Assembly: GCA_023374045.1 (NCBI GenBank)
Contig: CM041780.1
Span: forward strand, 35,135,765-35,199,764
Origin: Limonium bicolor
Lineage: Eukaryota; Streptophyta; Magnoliopsida; Caryophyllales; Plumbaginaceae
DNA: 64,000 nucleotides
Direction of reading: 5' to 3'
This document shows, piece by piece, positions 9,430 through 21,610 of this stretch (positions within the stretch are counted from its first letter, which is position 1; every line of letters begins with the position of its first letter). The position numbers were made by a program, and so were the translations under genes. The notes beneath the pieces were generated by a model, which saw nothing but the letters and a program-made list of their open reading frames with translations, made no database searches and was not told the origin of the DNA.

Positions 9430-11157
9430 TAAACAAACACAAACAATTAGATTCATACATTACAACATGCATGCTTTTGATTAATTGAAAAAATAAATAA
9501 CGACAAAGCACTAAAATTCACACATGCATACCTGAAGCTTGGCATATGGGAATGGATCAGAAGGTGCAGGTATAGTGTAAGTAACCGAAACCTGAGAAGG
9601 TACAGGGGTGGAAGTAGGTGCAGGGTAGAAGCAGGTGCAGGGGTGGAAGCAGGTGCTGGGATGGAAGCAGGTGCAGGGGTGGAAACGGGTGCAGGGGCGG
9701 CATACAGTGATGAGCTAGAAGATTGATGCCCCTGACTCAGCTGTTCCATCAATCTTGCTTCCATTTGTTGCATCTGTTGCTGCAAATCAGATTGGAATTG
9801 TTGTGAAAACTTCCTTTCGATCTCCTTGATTTCTTCCTCTCTCCCGATCCGCTGGGAGCGAGGAAAAACATCTCCCTGACGCACTGCGGATCCAAATCCT
9901 CGAACTCTCCCAGGGTAATCCTTCTTGCCAAGCACTTTGTTCAACGGATCCTCCTGAGTATGAGGCTGGCCAAGAAAAGAATCAACACCCTCTACAGTCT
10001 TGTACACGCAAAAAAAAACATGTAAATTATGAATTAGATCAAATAAATAAAACATACATAAATTGTAAGAAAAATTTATAAACTATTAAATATTACTCAG
10101 GGCACTCACAATTTTTGCAGCTAAGTCTGCAGTCTCCTTCCGTGGATAATACATTTCGCCGTCCTTCTCTAATTGGCGGCCAAGCATGAATGTTTGTGCC
10201 CGATTCGCCTCATCCGGACTTTAAATCAGCTCAATTGTGCCGTCCTCACGCGCACGCTTCAATAACCCCCTTTCAATCCAGCCTGGTATACGCCCCGCGT
10301 ACCTAGCTCGGCCCATGTAGTGTGGGTTCTGATCTTTCAAGTGATTCTGTCGGGCTTTTTCCTGAACTGCCTGTGGAAAGAATTAATACAATTCATTTTA
10401 TACACTTTATCCTGTTATATTAACAACATAAACTTAAAAGTTAATCTATGAAAACAATTACGTACCCTGAACTCAGGGGTGATATGTGCTTCATAGAACT
10501 CCTTTCAATCCTCCTCAATGATCATGCCAGCGTACAGCTCATATGGAGGCACCTGCTTCGGGTTGTTCGTATTGATCCAACCAGCCACCAGCCTATTTTT
10601 GAACGCTCGCATACGCAAAGCAAGCAGTGACAACACTTTATGATATGCTTCATCCGGGATCTGGTACTTCTTCTTCAAGCTGGTCCACATGATCTCCTTT
10701 ATTTCGGATCTTGGTTCCTCCAGTTTTGTTGATATAGCAATGGGTCTTAACCAATCGACCCATGGCGCTAGCAAACTTCTGCTTTTTCTCGCCAGTGGGT
10801 CTAAGATACCTGTAATATATATAGTATATATGTTAGTCATACATACGAAAATATATAGTACTACATATAAATGTATAAATATCAGTATATATGTGAAAAT
10901 AAAAAAAAAATATAGGTGTAACATATACCTATCCCACACCAAATCAATCATGCCACTCTCTTCTCATTTAGACTACATGACGGTCCTCGTGGTTTCATGG
11001 AGGGAGATGAGAGGTCGTAGGAGGGTCCTGAGAGGTCGTAGGAGCATCAGCGGCATCGACGATCTGTGTACGCTCCGCTAACTGCATCTCTGAATCTATC
11101 TCCATCTCCATCTCCTCATCACACTGTATGAGCATCTCATGATCGTCGGCATCCATA
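9430..11157 (-). pseudogene. Plant transposase, Ptta/En/Spm type (Transposase_24-like), multi-exon
   Basis: A start MDADDHEMLI lies at 11155 and an acidic first exon runs to about 10983. The second exon (about 10460-10815) carries the signature domain: PLARKSRSLLAPWVDW, MWTSLKKKYQIPDEAYHKVL, ALRMRAFKNRLV, GWINTNN. After a GT-AG intron (acceptor TTTCCACAG| near 10372) comes HYMGRARYAGRIPGWIERGL and DEANRAQTFMLGRQL. The next exon (about 9540-9998) has GVDSFLGQPHTQEDPLNKVLG and RGFGSAVRQGDVFP, then a coiled-coil-like Gln/Glu region (IKEIERKFSQQFQSDLQQQM) and a Pro-Ala-Ser repeat. This is the TNPA-position gene of CACTA elements, thought to bind DNA. At least two stops are seen. Confidence 0.75.
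9598..9700 (-). repeat. Short tandem repeat coding for PAPAST-type repeats
   Basis: About five imperfect 15-18-bp units (GGTGCAGGGGTGGAAGCA on the plus strand) encode a Pro-Ala-Ser-Thr-rich linker on the minus strand. One unit border shifts frame, after which the predicted protein becomes Leu-rich, so the repeat has probably expanded or contracted out of frame. Confidence 0.7.
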
Positions 11158-11379
11158 ATCTGCACAATATCATTACATAATATATATAGTCAGTGTCATA
11201 AATAGAGTCATAAACAAACATTAATTGTGCATGCATGTGTTAAGCATTCACTTTTATGCCAGACTTACTTTTTGTTCATTTTTCCACCCACAACCCTTCT
11301 CCATGATCTGATCTTGTGCACTGAAAGTTGGTCACATTATCAACTTCCATTGGCATTTGGAGGGGAACATTGTCCATTT
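11158..11379. other. CACTA intergenic segment
   Basis: AT-rich gap between the Ptta/En/Spm-type gene (start near 11155, minus) and the 3' end of the TNP2-type gene. It probably holds the promoter of the former. No motif stands out. Confidence 0.4.
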
Positions 11380-14300
11380 CACAGTCATAATCTTCCTCGT
11401 TCATAACACCATCCACACCAACTATCCGTCGCTTACTTTACTTTACAATACAAATGACCATCTGGGATTACATTGATCACGGCAGTAGAACACTTGTCTA
11501 GCTTTAGAAGCAACTATAAACGGTTCTCTGTGTATGTCAATGCGTTTAGGTCAACCAACTTCATACCGTGTTCCACCTGACGGTAACTGCGCCTGTTGTC
11601 TACCCATTTGCATTTAAAGACACAAGTTTCATAACCGGTGTAGTTAAGGATCCAAATCTCCTGAATCACACCATAATACTCTTTCCTCATTGTCACTCCC
11701 TTACTACCTGCATCTTGATATATTTCCTGTGAAGCAGTTAGATGAACATCACTATTTTGATTTGTTGACTTACGATCTTGGCGTTCAGTATAAAAGAGAA
11801 CCCATTCACATCGAAACCCTCGTACGATAAAACATCAAGATTCGGACCGAGCACTAATAACTTAACCATTTCAGTTACATTGCCTGAATGTTCATGCATA
11901 ACTTTTTCTTTAAACCATGTAACGAATGTAGCATTCTACTCCTTCTGAGAGTGCTTAAGTGTGACACGAAGTATGGTTCAACATCTTCAACATCGCTCAA
12001 CACGGTTAGATGTGCTTTACACAATGCAGCAAAATCAGGCCTTCCCATTTTTTTCCCGATTGTACCTACACCCTGTAACTTGCCCTCATGTCTTGATCTC
12101 GGAAGTCCTATGTGGTCCACGCCTTCTAAGTAGTGGGTGCAAAAGTCAATCACTTCCTCAGTTACATATCCTTCAACAATGCTTCCCTCTGGACGTCTGC
12201 GGTTTTTCATTTTTTTTAAGCACACCCATGTATCTTTCGAATGGATACATATACCTGAGATATAATGGGCCACACTCCTTGATCTCCCTTACTAAATGAA
12301 CAAGCAGATGCACCATAATATCAAAAAATGAAGGTGGAAAATACATCTCCAACTGGCACATAGTGACAATTAGTTCAGCCTGTAACTTGTCCAGTGTCTG
12401 CACATCTAGAACTTTGGCAGAAACTCCATTGAAAACACAGACAAATTTGTAATGGTTTTCCTGACATCATGTGGGAGAATCCCACGAATTGCAATGGGAA
12501 GCAAATGTTGCATCAAAACATGGTAGTCGTGAGATTTCATCCCTACTAACTTGAGTTTAGACATGGATACCCAACTTCTTACGTTGGAAGAGTACCCTGA
12601 TGGTACTTTGACGTCAGAAAGGGCACTGCAGAAACTCTTTTTCTCCTCTTTGGAAAGAGTGTGACATGCGGGAGGCAGGAAGATACGTGTTCCTCTTTGT
12701 TGGGGTTGGAGCTCTATTCGTATGCCCAACTCTACTAAATCTTTTCTCCCATTTAAATGATCTTTTGTTTTCCCTTTAATGTTTAGCAACGTTCCACCAA
12801 GACTTTCACCCACATTTTTCTCGACGTGCATGACATCAATACAATGCCTTACTTGCAAATGTTGTCAATACTCAAGATCAAAAAATATCGACCTTTTCTT
12901 CCAAACACTCTTCTCTGTAGCTTTAGTTGGAGGACCAAAGTTGTTCACAATATCTTTCACCTGGTTATAAGCATCGACACCTCATAAAGGTTGCCGAGCT
13001 ACAGCATGATCAGTCGTCCCGTCAAATTCATCTGTCATCTTTCGGTACTTATAATGTCTTGGAAGGAATTTTCGATGACCCATGTACACATTTTTTCCAC
13101 TATATTCAATCGGATATTGCAAGTGTTATCACCTTAAACAGGACATGCTAATGCTCCTTTGATTGTATATCCATATAGGTTTCCGTATGCTGGAAAGTCG
13201 TTTATTGTACAAAATAGCATAGCACGCAGTGTGAAGTTTTCCTTTGCATAAGAATCATATACTGTTGTTCCCTTATTTCATAAGAGTTTCAAGTCATCAA
13301 TAAGCGGCTGCAGAAACACATCAATATTATTCCCCGGCTGTTTTGGACCGGATATCAACATTGATAGAATAATATGCCTAGGCTTCATGCACAACAATGG
13401 TGGGAGGTTGTATACAGTCAACAGAATAGGCCAAGTACTGTGTACACTACTCAAAGTGCCGTACGGGTTCATTCCATCCGTGCATAAGCCAAGTCTTAAA
13501 TTTCTTGATTCTTTACCAAACTCAGGAAATATTCTGTCAATGTTTCTCCATTGCGGTGAATCAGCAGGATGTCTTAATTTACCATCATCCACCCTATGTG
13601 TTGTATGCACCTAAGGTTTTCAGCATCCTTCAGAACTGCAAATAACCGCCTAAACCTTGGGATTATTGGCAAATACCATAACACCTTCGCTGGGGAACGA
13701 ACCTTTGGCTTGTTGTCGTCTTGATGATCTTTCTTTACATAACGTGATTCACCACATTTAGGACAACAATAATGTAGCTCATACTCCTTCTAGAACAAAA
13801 TACACCCCGATGGACAAGCATGTATTTTCTTGTACTCCATACTCATTGGACACATTAACTTCTTCGCCTCATAAGTAGTTGTAGGCATGACATTGTCCGC
13901 TGGTAGTATCTCCTTAATAATTTGCAATAGTTCCGTGAAACTTACATCGCTCCATCCGTGTTTCGATTTGACATTAAATAGTTTCAGCATCGCACTTAAT
14001 TTGTTCAGTGCCAGTGCATCACATCCAGCGTACAGTGGTTCTTTACATGACTGCATAAATCTTTCATGTGTACTCGGTTTGTTGGTAAAGTATTGTTCTA
14101 CATCTTCCAATAGTGTGTCAAGGTTCGCATCTTCTGTGATCTCGTCATTAATCGTGCAGTTGTCATCATCCCCAAAGTTTTCTGTGTCATCCCCAAAGTT
14201 TTCAATGCCGTCCAATTCTGGTTGTTCTACTGAAGCTTCCGCATAGTCAAACACATCCACTGCATGCTGACCATGCCATAATGCTATGTCTTCATAATCT

Positions 14301-14560
14301 TTTGTAAACCCACGACGAATCAAATGGTCCTTAATTTTCTCAATATCTCTATACTTGAAGTCGTTTTTATAGTCGATGCATGGACACAAAATATACCCCT
14401 TATTCCTCGGTTGAAGATTGTTGACTAGGATGTTACAGAACCTATCGACCCCTTGTAGGTAATCGTTGTCAAGTCTGTCATTGTACATCTTTGAACGCTC
14501 CACCTCTTTCTGTGAGATCGATGTATTACTTTACAACTGATCGATATCGTTCATATGTTG
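11380..14560 (-). pseudogene. TNP2/TNPD-type CACTA transposase (decayed)
   Basis: Catalytic transposase of CACTA elements, read on the minus strand from about 14560. N-terminal Transpos_assoc domain: MYNDRLDNDYLQGVDRFCN, ILCPCIDYKN, HLIRRGFTKDYEDIALWHG (13790-14503). Then the TNP2 zinc segment CCPKCGESRYVKKD with LWYLPIIPRFRRLF (13630-13780), LGLCTDGMNPYG (catalytic Asp region) and LLTVYNLPPLLCMKPR (13278-13540). Next come RHCIDVMHVEKNV and LLNIKGKTKDHLNGR (12700-12858). The DUF4218 region has PPSFFDIMVHLLVHL and PFERYMGVLK (12173-12403), then RRPEGSIVEGYVTEEVIDFC (about 12150-12210). The DUF4216 region has IWILNYTGYETCVFKCKWVD (11514-11696). Length and order match intact family members, but stops and frameshifts split it into six or more segments. 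Confidence 0.85.
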
Positions 14561-16129
14561 GCAGATATTAGTCCAATTACTTTTAAAAAATTTACAACCT
14601 AAACCCATCCAATCACGTTCAATCTCACATGCGAACAAGTTTATAAAAAACAATTCATTGAAAATTTCGGCAGCATTTCCCTTCTATACTTCTAGTGTAT
14701 ATATGAATGTACACACTCGAAGAACAAAAGGAAAGGCTACCGAATTTTTAAATTAACTGTTTTTTATAAACTTGTTCACTACCTAGAAGGTGAGATCAAA
14801 CGTGATTGGACAGTCCCGACGGGGACTATCCAAGATATACCTCTAGTAGGTATATCTCAGACGGGTGACTATGTTCGAGTATATTAATAGCTATTCAGAG
14901 AAACACTATATAAACAATTAAGAAGTTATTAGAGAAAAATTATAAAGTACTAACCTAATCTGATGAGTAGTCTGCTTAGTCTTGATGTGAAGAACCTAAA
15001 CTTCAATCAACCAGCCCGTATCAGGCGTGTGACAAATGAAAAGTACGTACTAACAATGCCTGCACGAGATAGTTTGTACACAACAATAATTACATTACGA
15101 ATCCAATAATTCAATAGTTTGACAAAATTTTCTGCGAAATCCGACAGTATCCCCCCTAAAAATACAGGGTTTCACCACAATAGAGCATGTACAAGAGGCG
15201 ACAGTTTGGTTTGCAAAATTAATCCTACACAATTAATCCTGATAAACACATTAATCTCAAACAAAGCATGTATGTTCATGATCGACAGTTTGCATGGTTT
15301 TGCAAAATTTATGGTACGTGGCTATATATATTTGTATGCCCAAACACATTATATTTTCCGCCTAATAAACACATTACTCTGAGGTCCATTTGGACACAAC
15401 CAGGAAGTATATACCAAAAAAAATCAGCTCAGGTGACAGTTTAATTGGTTTCCAAAATTAATTAATATTCCCTAGACACTTAATTAATCCTAATATTTTA
15501 TGATCACATGATTAATCCCAACCACAGCATGTTTTATATGTTCTGATCGATCAGTTAATTTGGTAAGCAAAATTACCTCAGCAGAATCAAGAAAAAGGCG
15601 ATAGAGCATGGATCGATTACGCCAGTTGGGTTGTAAAATTACTGGAGATGCATCAATAATATAACGTAGTAGTGGCAACGGGCATATGTACGTTAATTCC
15701 TGTTCGATCGCGGGTTGCAAAATTAATAAGAGAAATAGGACATATATATATATATATATATATATGTTCCTGTTTTGTAGATTTTGATGATGAAATTACC
15801 GAAACAGAGGGCGACAGGCATGCAAACTATTTGGATGATCGATGATCAGAGAAGAAGCTCATGCGCGCAAATATCAGGAGCCAACGCGTATCATCAGGGG
15901 TGAGAGAGACGGCCGGAAAGCGGCAGCGGCACGGACGGGCGACGACACGGAAAGGCGACGGGAGTGGCGGCGACGGAAGGGCGGCGATGGCAGTAGCTTG
16001 CCGACGGTACTGGGGTACGTATTCGTGAGCTCAGTCGAGAGAGAGAGAGAGATAGAGCGGTAGGTAGCTAGAGGGTTTATGTTGAGCGCGGGAGAGATTA
16101 AATTTTTTCGGGAAAGTGGCGTGTTTATT
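14561..16129. other. CACTA 5' region with repeats and an (AT)n microsatellite
   Basis: Upstream of the transposase gene on the minus strand. It contains an imperfect inverted repeat around TTTATAAAAAACA...TGTTTTTTATAAACTTGTTC (about 14637-14777), an (AT)n run at 15738-15765, repeated GCAAAATTA words (15200-15725), and a GC-rich block 15860-16070 with a GA-rich run. The GC-rich block next to the end of the element may hold the promoter and a leader exon. No protein domain is recognised. Confidence 0.45.
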
Positions 16130-16488
16130 CAGGCAACATAAGGAACGCTTCACTTAAGAAGCGTTTTTATGCTGAGAGTAAAAAACATAAAGAACGATTC
16201 TTAAAGGAAGCGTTCTTTATGCGTAGCGTCCCAGAGACAAAAAAACACTTTCTTTATAAAGCGTTCTTTATATGTTTCATATAAAGAACGCTTATTACCC
16301 AAGCGTTTTTTTTGTCTTTGTGCGTGAAACAACAAAGAACACTTCTTAAGTGAAGCGTTTTTTAAAATGCCCGGCCTAAACCATAAATACAACACCTTAC
16401 TTTATAATCGTTCTTTAATATGCTAAAAACGATTTACAAATATAACCGTTTTTAAAAGAGCGTTGTTTATTCTTTTTTTCCAGCAATG
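16130..16488. repeat. CACTA right subterminal repeats and terminal inverted repeat
   Basis: Mirror of the left end: multiple AAGAACGCTT/AAGCGTTCTT motifs in head-to-head pairs (e.g. 16195-16215, 16255-16305), then GCGTTGTTTATTCTTTTTTT and the terminal CAGCAATG. Flanked by the second copy of the AAC target duplication. Confidence 0.85.
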
Positions 16489-16491
16489 AAC

Positions 16492-17262
16492 AAATTTTAA
16501 TATCTAAAATGAGGAATTTGAAGTGTTTTGAATAATGGTTTATGTTGTGGTATAATGAGGAAGAGAGTTAGGCTATTTTAGAATTGTTTGAATGATGTTT
16601 AAGAGTTTGGAAACCAAGGAAAACAATGGGTGTTGTGCAAGACAATATGTGAGTTTATTGAATTAAATGTGTGCTGTTAGTGTCCCTTGAGGATATGTTA
16701 GTTTATGATGTTAGGAACTGAAAAATAATGTTGTGGGAATGCTTAGAAAGGTAGGGAACCTCTGTCAAAATTTGTCCAGAAATTAAAGGACTTAAGTGTT
16801 GAAAGGAGAAGAAACAACCTAGGATATAACTAGGTGTGTCTTGATGATTAAAATGAGTAGCTAACCATATTAGAAACTAGATTGGGAGAGATAGGCATGG
16901 AGTAGCATGTGAGATGAAAACAATGCTAGGAACACTAGTAATGCAAGAACCATTCAGTCGGAGAAGGGAAAGGAAACAAGAATCTGTAGCATAAGTTTTT
17001 AGAAAACAAGAGTGGAAAAATTGTGTAAGGAAACTAAGGATTTAGGGATGATTTTAAGGGATGAACTAAGGTAATTTAGAGGGTCTAATTAGTGCTAAAA
17101 CATGTTAGAATACATGTAGGAAGATTGGGGAAGAAATGGGTAGAAGAATGGAGTTGAAACAGGTTCAATAGGGAAATTCTGACCTCGACCGACCCAGGGG
17201 GTTGAGTCGGTCGTGGGTCGGTCAGACTAAAACTACTGAAGCGTATTATTGGGTAAAACCCT
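16492..17262 (+). repeat. E1 3' LTR, second part (right of the CACTA insertion)
   Basis: Continues the LTR after the CACTA element; aligns by eye with 25080-25740 of the solo LTR (GTTAGAATA(C/T)ATGT...ATGTAGGAAG(A/G)TTG). At 17183-17227 it holds the dyad CGACCGACCC...GGGTCGGTC that corresponds in position to the hairpin arrays of the other LTRs. The end of the LTR is missing: near 17262 the sequence switches to an unrelated repeat. Confidence 0.7.
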
Positions 17263-19790
17263 AACGGTAAATTGTTGTTGGGGGTTTAACCTAACGGCAA
17301 GTGTACCAGTCGATTATAGCAAGTTTAAATCTCGTATTATTCCCTGAGTATCGAACCAAAGGAGGCAGTGTCTAGTTTAATTTCTACTTACACACAAAAC
17401 AAGAATATACAAAAATAACAGGAAATTGGGGGTTTTGTATGTGATAGTGAATGCTGAAAAAGAGTTCACTAAGCAATAAATGACAGGTAAATAATTGATT
17501 TGATTTTGTTTGATAAAGGAAATTCGGTTTACTACTTCTCTCTAGATCTACAATTTCTTCCCCTAAGTGATTTCTATAGAATTCTGAATAAAACCCTAGA
17601 ATAATGATAACTCGTATTCGGTCTCCCGCTCCACGAATTCTAATTAGCAAAGACCGAATCCTAACTCTCGTTATGAATCCACTGTTTACTAATTGCTTTA
17701 AGCATAGTCTAGATTAATGGTTAGCTAGTGCTTTAGAGGAATTACCATCTCTATACTAACTGGTTCTTTCCCTGTAGTCAATTGATAGCCGCAGTTCTCA
17801 CTTATAAGCTAACAAACTGATAAACTCAATAATTGATCAGATTAAAAAGTTTAGGAATTCGTAAAGGAAAAGAACTTTATTCTATTGTACTGCAGAAAAT
17901 CACAAAGGTTCAGAAATAATTAATCTAGAGATACAAAGTAAACCAAAATTAAAAATGACTACTCAGCCATAGACATAACAATGCTCAATATAAATAGCAT
18001 AAGGATAGAGGGATTTAGCAGAAAAATTGATTTTAGAAGCCGTCGTCGATTCTGCAGTTTCCACTCTTGTCTGTGTCACGTCCGGCTATCTGGGGTCGGA
18101 CGTCGATCCGGACGCGATGTTCAGGGTCTGTCCGGATCCGGACGTCAATCCAGACGCGGCTAAATGAAGCACCGTGAGCAGGTTTCTGTCTGTAACCGAG
18201 GGAGAATGAATATGTAGAAAGATTGGTGAATGGGGATGAAGGATTTATCGTGGATGAGGAAGTAATATGAAGGGAGAGGAGAGAGGAGTGTAGTGTGTAG
18301 ACTAGAGCGTCTGGTACGAATTGAAATAGAAGCTGAATGAGGGTTTAAATAGGCTTAAAAGTGAAAAATTCATTAGTGGTGACTTGGGTAATACTGATTG
18401 AGCATGGGCATTGGCTAAACAAATTGAGGATGGGTTTAAATTCTGCTTTCGGCTGATAATTGCGCCGAAAGCCTGATTATCAGCGCGATTGCATTTTTTT
18501 TGTTTCTTTGAGACGTCTAGATCTGTGTCCGGATCCGGACATGAGACAGAGGTTTTAGATCTGAATCTTGGGCCACGTCCGGATCTGTGTCCGGATCCAG
18601 ACAAGAGATAGAGGTTTTGGATCTGCATTTCGGGTCACGTCCGGCTTGCGTCCGGATCCGGACGTGTCCTTTAATGGACGTCCGGATTTGCATCCGGGTA
18701 AGTTTGGCCGGACGTGGCCAAGTTTTGCCTCTATTTCCGGATTTGTTCCCGTTTGTTGCGTTGTAATCCTTATGACGTAAAATCTTCATTTCCATGGGTT
18801 TTCCCTATATTTAACACATAAAATGCATCAGTTCATATCAAAACATCAAAGAAAAATTACATCACCCACCCATGACGTCCGGGTGGGCAAAGTAATTTTT
18901 GAAACCTCGTGGGTGGGGTGTGTAATTTCACCAAACGTCATGAGTGGGCGATGTAATTTTCCCAAACATCAATCTTATGAAAAACACATAATAAGTGGGA
19001 AACATTGCCTGAATTGTTACAGATTATAAGGTAATTAGATCCTTAAAAGCCTATATGTTTCACACTTATCAACTTCCTCACACTTAAGCTTTTGCTTGTC
19101 CTCAAGCAAATAATGAATAAGAATATCTCTAAAACCGTCAAATAATCTCAAGATCAAACAAGTGCAGGGTGAAATCAAACAAAGTGATAAATGAAAGAAT
19201 AATCTTGCTCTTTAGAGGTAGGTTTTCAAAAACAGTGAAAGAGGAACAATTTTGTAAAAGCATAGAGAAACTAGATTGCAGAAAACAAGTTAGCTTAGCT
19301 TGGGACTTTCCACCAATTTCCATTCCTCTAACCTATGGATGACAAGGGGTGTGAAGTAATGCCTTATTCCGCAATACCTTTCAACACCACGCACTCATGA
19401 TCAAAAGCATAAATTTAACTACAATTATCTCTTTTGAAAGCATTTGTCTTCAAGAATTATGTATCAAACAAACTAATATTTAAGATCTTGTAGAGTTATT
19501 CCGTAACCCAGACTTTTCTCTCTATCCTTGAGATGGTGTTGGGCCAACTATCACAGATCCCGAGACCTTAGGTAGATAGGTGTTAAGGGACCTTAAGACT
19601 TAATAACCAGATAGATGAGGCCTGCTATTGTTAGGAAAAAAAATTTTGATCAGCGGAGTACCTTGCCTTATCCTTTTCATTCCAGACATTCACTTCATTT
19701 CCTAAAATCCCAAGATAAAATAATCTGGTTTCCACAACTAGCCAATCTACCAGATTTCAGTGAAAAGAGAGTATTTTTAAAAAATATATA
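17263..19790. repeat. Older LTR-type repeat, left part
   Basis: Starts around TTGTTGGGGGTTTAACCTAA, followed by CGGCAAGTGTACCAGTCG. It contains two GC-rich patches built on TCCGGATCCGGA (18050-18170 and 18525-18720, roughly three units) and a doublet of GTGGG(C/T)G(A/G)(A/T)GTAATTTT-like repeats at 18850-18965. The phrase CTTCCTCACACTTAAG...CTTGTCCTCAAGCAAA (about 19070-19107) is common in long plant gypsy elements (Tat/Athila lineages, from memory). No pol domain is seen. The repeat is interrupted at 19790 by E2 and resumes at 38670; ATATA on both sides supports this join. Confidence 0.55.
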
Positions 19791-21289
19791 TGTAACACCC
19801 CGTCCAAAGCCAATCGTGGTTGTCGCAAATCTTAACACTTAATCGAATTCGTCGCAGCGGAAATAACATACACCGGGACCTTGCCACGGTCTGATCGTTA
19901 GAATATACCGGCCTTATCAATTTACAACACTTATCCAAAGTAAACAACCGACCAAAACATCACCATCCAAAATACCACCAACCAACCAAGTTTAAGTATC
20001 TAAGTCATAGCCACAAACTTACATTAGTTTCAATATAAACAGACGGGAGCACAAGCGCAACCCATACTCAAAATAAACAACCCATCCTAAGTCTAACCGC
20101 TCCTACTCTCGTGGTGCGACTTCATGGGCCTCTTACCTGCAAGTGTAAAAACAGCCCCCAAAGGGGGTCAGCACGAATGCTGGTACTCCCTCTCATGGCC
20201 CCCAAGCTAACGGGGCTACGACGACTAATTGTCGATAGCATGGAAATTGATTAAGTACACAAGCATGATATGAAGTGCAATAAACAACAATCCACAGATG
20301 AACATACATAGTTCACACACAATGAACGACACAAGCGTTCCCTTGTCAAGCGGGTTAGTAACCCCCTCCTTAGTCCTGATTTCCTTAACCTCAGTTCCTT
20401 ATCTTACCTCAGTCTTAACCTTATCTTAATCTCAGTATACAAACCGTTCCTAGAAAGGAAATGGTTGTAGCTTAATCTCAAACTAGGATTTAGGTGATCC
20501 TACCGCACCATCTTAATGCCACCAACCTTGGACGGGAGTCCAGCGTAGCTGAGCCGGCAACCGGCCCTAGGCGACAAGTCCGAAGACAAGTCCTTAAGCG
20601 GAGGGCGGATCTGATTCAGATACCGTCCCCCTTTCCTTCGCATGCATGACCGGAGTCAGTCCCGGGTTTCCTCACTCAAGTTCCAGTTAGCAGAAATCTT
20701 ACACACCCTGGGTTAGTTAAACCTTAACGGGTATTAACCAACAATCACCAATACTTAATCCTTATCCTTAACTCAGTAAGTACTAAACTTGGTTAGTAAC
20801 AATCTCAAGTCTCGTGGGTTAGTGTAAAGAAAACACATACACAACGAGAACAAATATAACCGGTCGCATGCTTTATCTTGTCTTAGTCATAGAAAGTAAA
20901 CAGATATCACACAAGCCGAGGGACACCTCGTTAGCAAGCAGGTCACAAGAAAGATTGTACCGTTCACCATCGACGATTGTTTGGTTTATCTCCTTCCAAG
21001 TCCAATTCACCAATCCTAAAACATCCATTCAGTTTTAGGTTATTATTCAATTCAACTCAATACAATTACTTAGCCTCCCTAGACATCAACTTTTACTCAT
21101 TGTTTTTCACTAAGCCTTATGGTTTTTAACTTAACTCTTAGGTGCATCATTTCCTCATTATCTATTACACTTAATCACCCACTTAATGACCATTACACCC
21201 ACAAAACATGTCCTTAATAGCCTTATAACATCAATACCTAATCATCCACACCATTTCCTTACCTTAACAAAGTTTTTGGCCAAAACAGC

Positions 21290-21610
21290 TCCGCGTCCGA
21301 ACTTGTGTCCGAGCTTCCCAAGTTCGGACATAGGTCGAGACTCAAAAAGGGTGCAACCAGACGTGTGTCCGAACATGTGTCCGAGCTTCCCTAAGTTCGG
21401 ACATAGGTCGAGGAAAAACTAAAAGAAAAATTTCAAGTGTCTGAACATGTGTCCTAGCTTCCCTAAGTTTGGACATAGGTCGAGGGAAATTCCAAAGGAA
21501 AAATTCAAGTGTCCGAACTTCTAAGGTCGGACTGAAGTCCGGACAATGGCCGAGACTCAGAAGGTTAAATTGCAACAGGGCATGTCCGAGCTTCCAAATT
21601 CGGACAGACC
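21290..21610 (-). repeat. Hairpin tandem array in E2 3' LTR
   Basis: About five units of roughly 70-75 bp, each with an imperfect dyad such as GTCCGAGCTT-ccc-AAGTTCGGAC, followed by ATAGGTCGAG and an A-rich linker. Arms are 10 nt and end in CTT/AAG. One whole unit (about 21415-21485) is absent from the other LTR of the same element. This is the positional counterpart of the arrays at 25745-25998 and 55063-55405, whose flanks are homologous but whose stems differ in sequence. Confidence 0.8.

Larger units (their letters stand above)
6980..16488 (-). mobile_element. CACTA (En/Spm) DNA transposon, 9.5 kb
   Basis: The left end is CACTGCTAGAAAAAAAAGAA and the right end is its near-perfect inverse (...TTCTTTTTTTCCAGCAATG), flanked by the 3-bp target duplication AAC (6977-6979 and 16489-16491). 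Subterminal regions carry many AAGAACGCTT/AAGCGTTCTT motifs in both orientations, as expected for transposase-binding sites of CACTA elements. All gene fragments lie on the minus strand: a TNPD/TNP2-type transposase (about 11380-14560), then a Ptta/En/Spm-type gene (9430-11157) that leads into a Ulp1-like protease segment (7640-9426). Stops and frameshifts suggest the copy is not autonomous, but the ends look well preserved. It inserted into the E1 LTR. Confidence 0.95.
1..17262 (+). mobile_element. E1: partial Ty3/gypsy chromovirus (Tekay/Del-like), interrupted by a CACTA element
   Basis: Domain order on the plus strand is gag (CCHC knuckle), AlkB-like exon, protease (DSGAS), reverse transcriptase, RNase H, integrase (HHCC, DDE, GPY-type C-terminus) and chromodomain. 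A polypurine tract and a long LTR starting TGAAATACCCC at 5785 follow. Integrase before chromodomain and the very long LTR fit the Tekay/Del clade of chromoviruses. The 5' LTR and the first part of gag lie outside the window. Many in-frame stops, a short deletion in integrase and a changed RT catalytic residue show the copy is dead. The 3' LTR is split by the CACTA transposon 6980-16488. Its true end (expected ...GTTACA) is not found; homology to related LTRs fades near 17262, where another repeat begins. That right edge is approximate. Confidence 0.9.

Noticed and set aside
9749..9931. Alternative-frame 60-residue open frame within the Ptta/En/Spm-type gene
   Set aside because: Shadow of the coiled-coil/Gln-rich exon in another frame.
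15738..15765. (AT)n run as a regulatory element
   Set aside because: Ordinary microsatellite; nothing links it to expression.
15842..16063. 73-residue Arg-rich open frame in the CACTA 5' region
   Set aside because: Composition follows from a GC- and GA-rich block; it lies on the strand opposite to the transposon genes and has no recognisable domain.
17263..19790. Host gene exons between E1 and E2
   Set aside because: Only short frames on either strand; the sequence has LTR-type phrases and repeated GC-rich dyads and resumes after E2, so it is treated as an older repeat.
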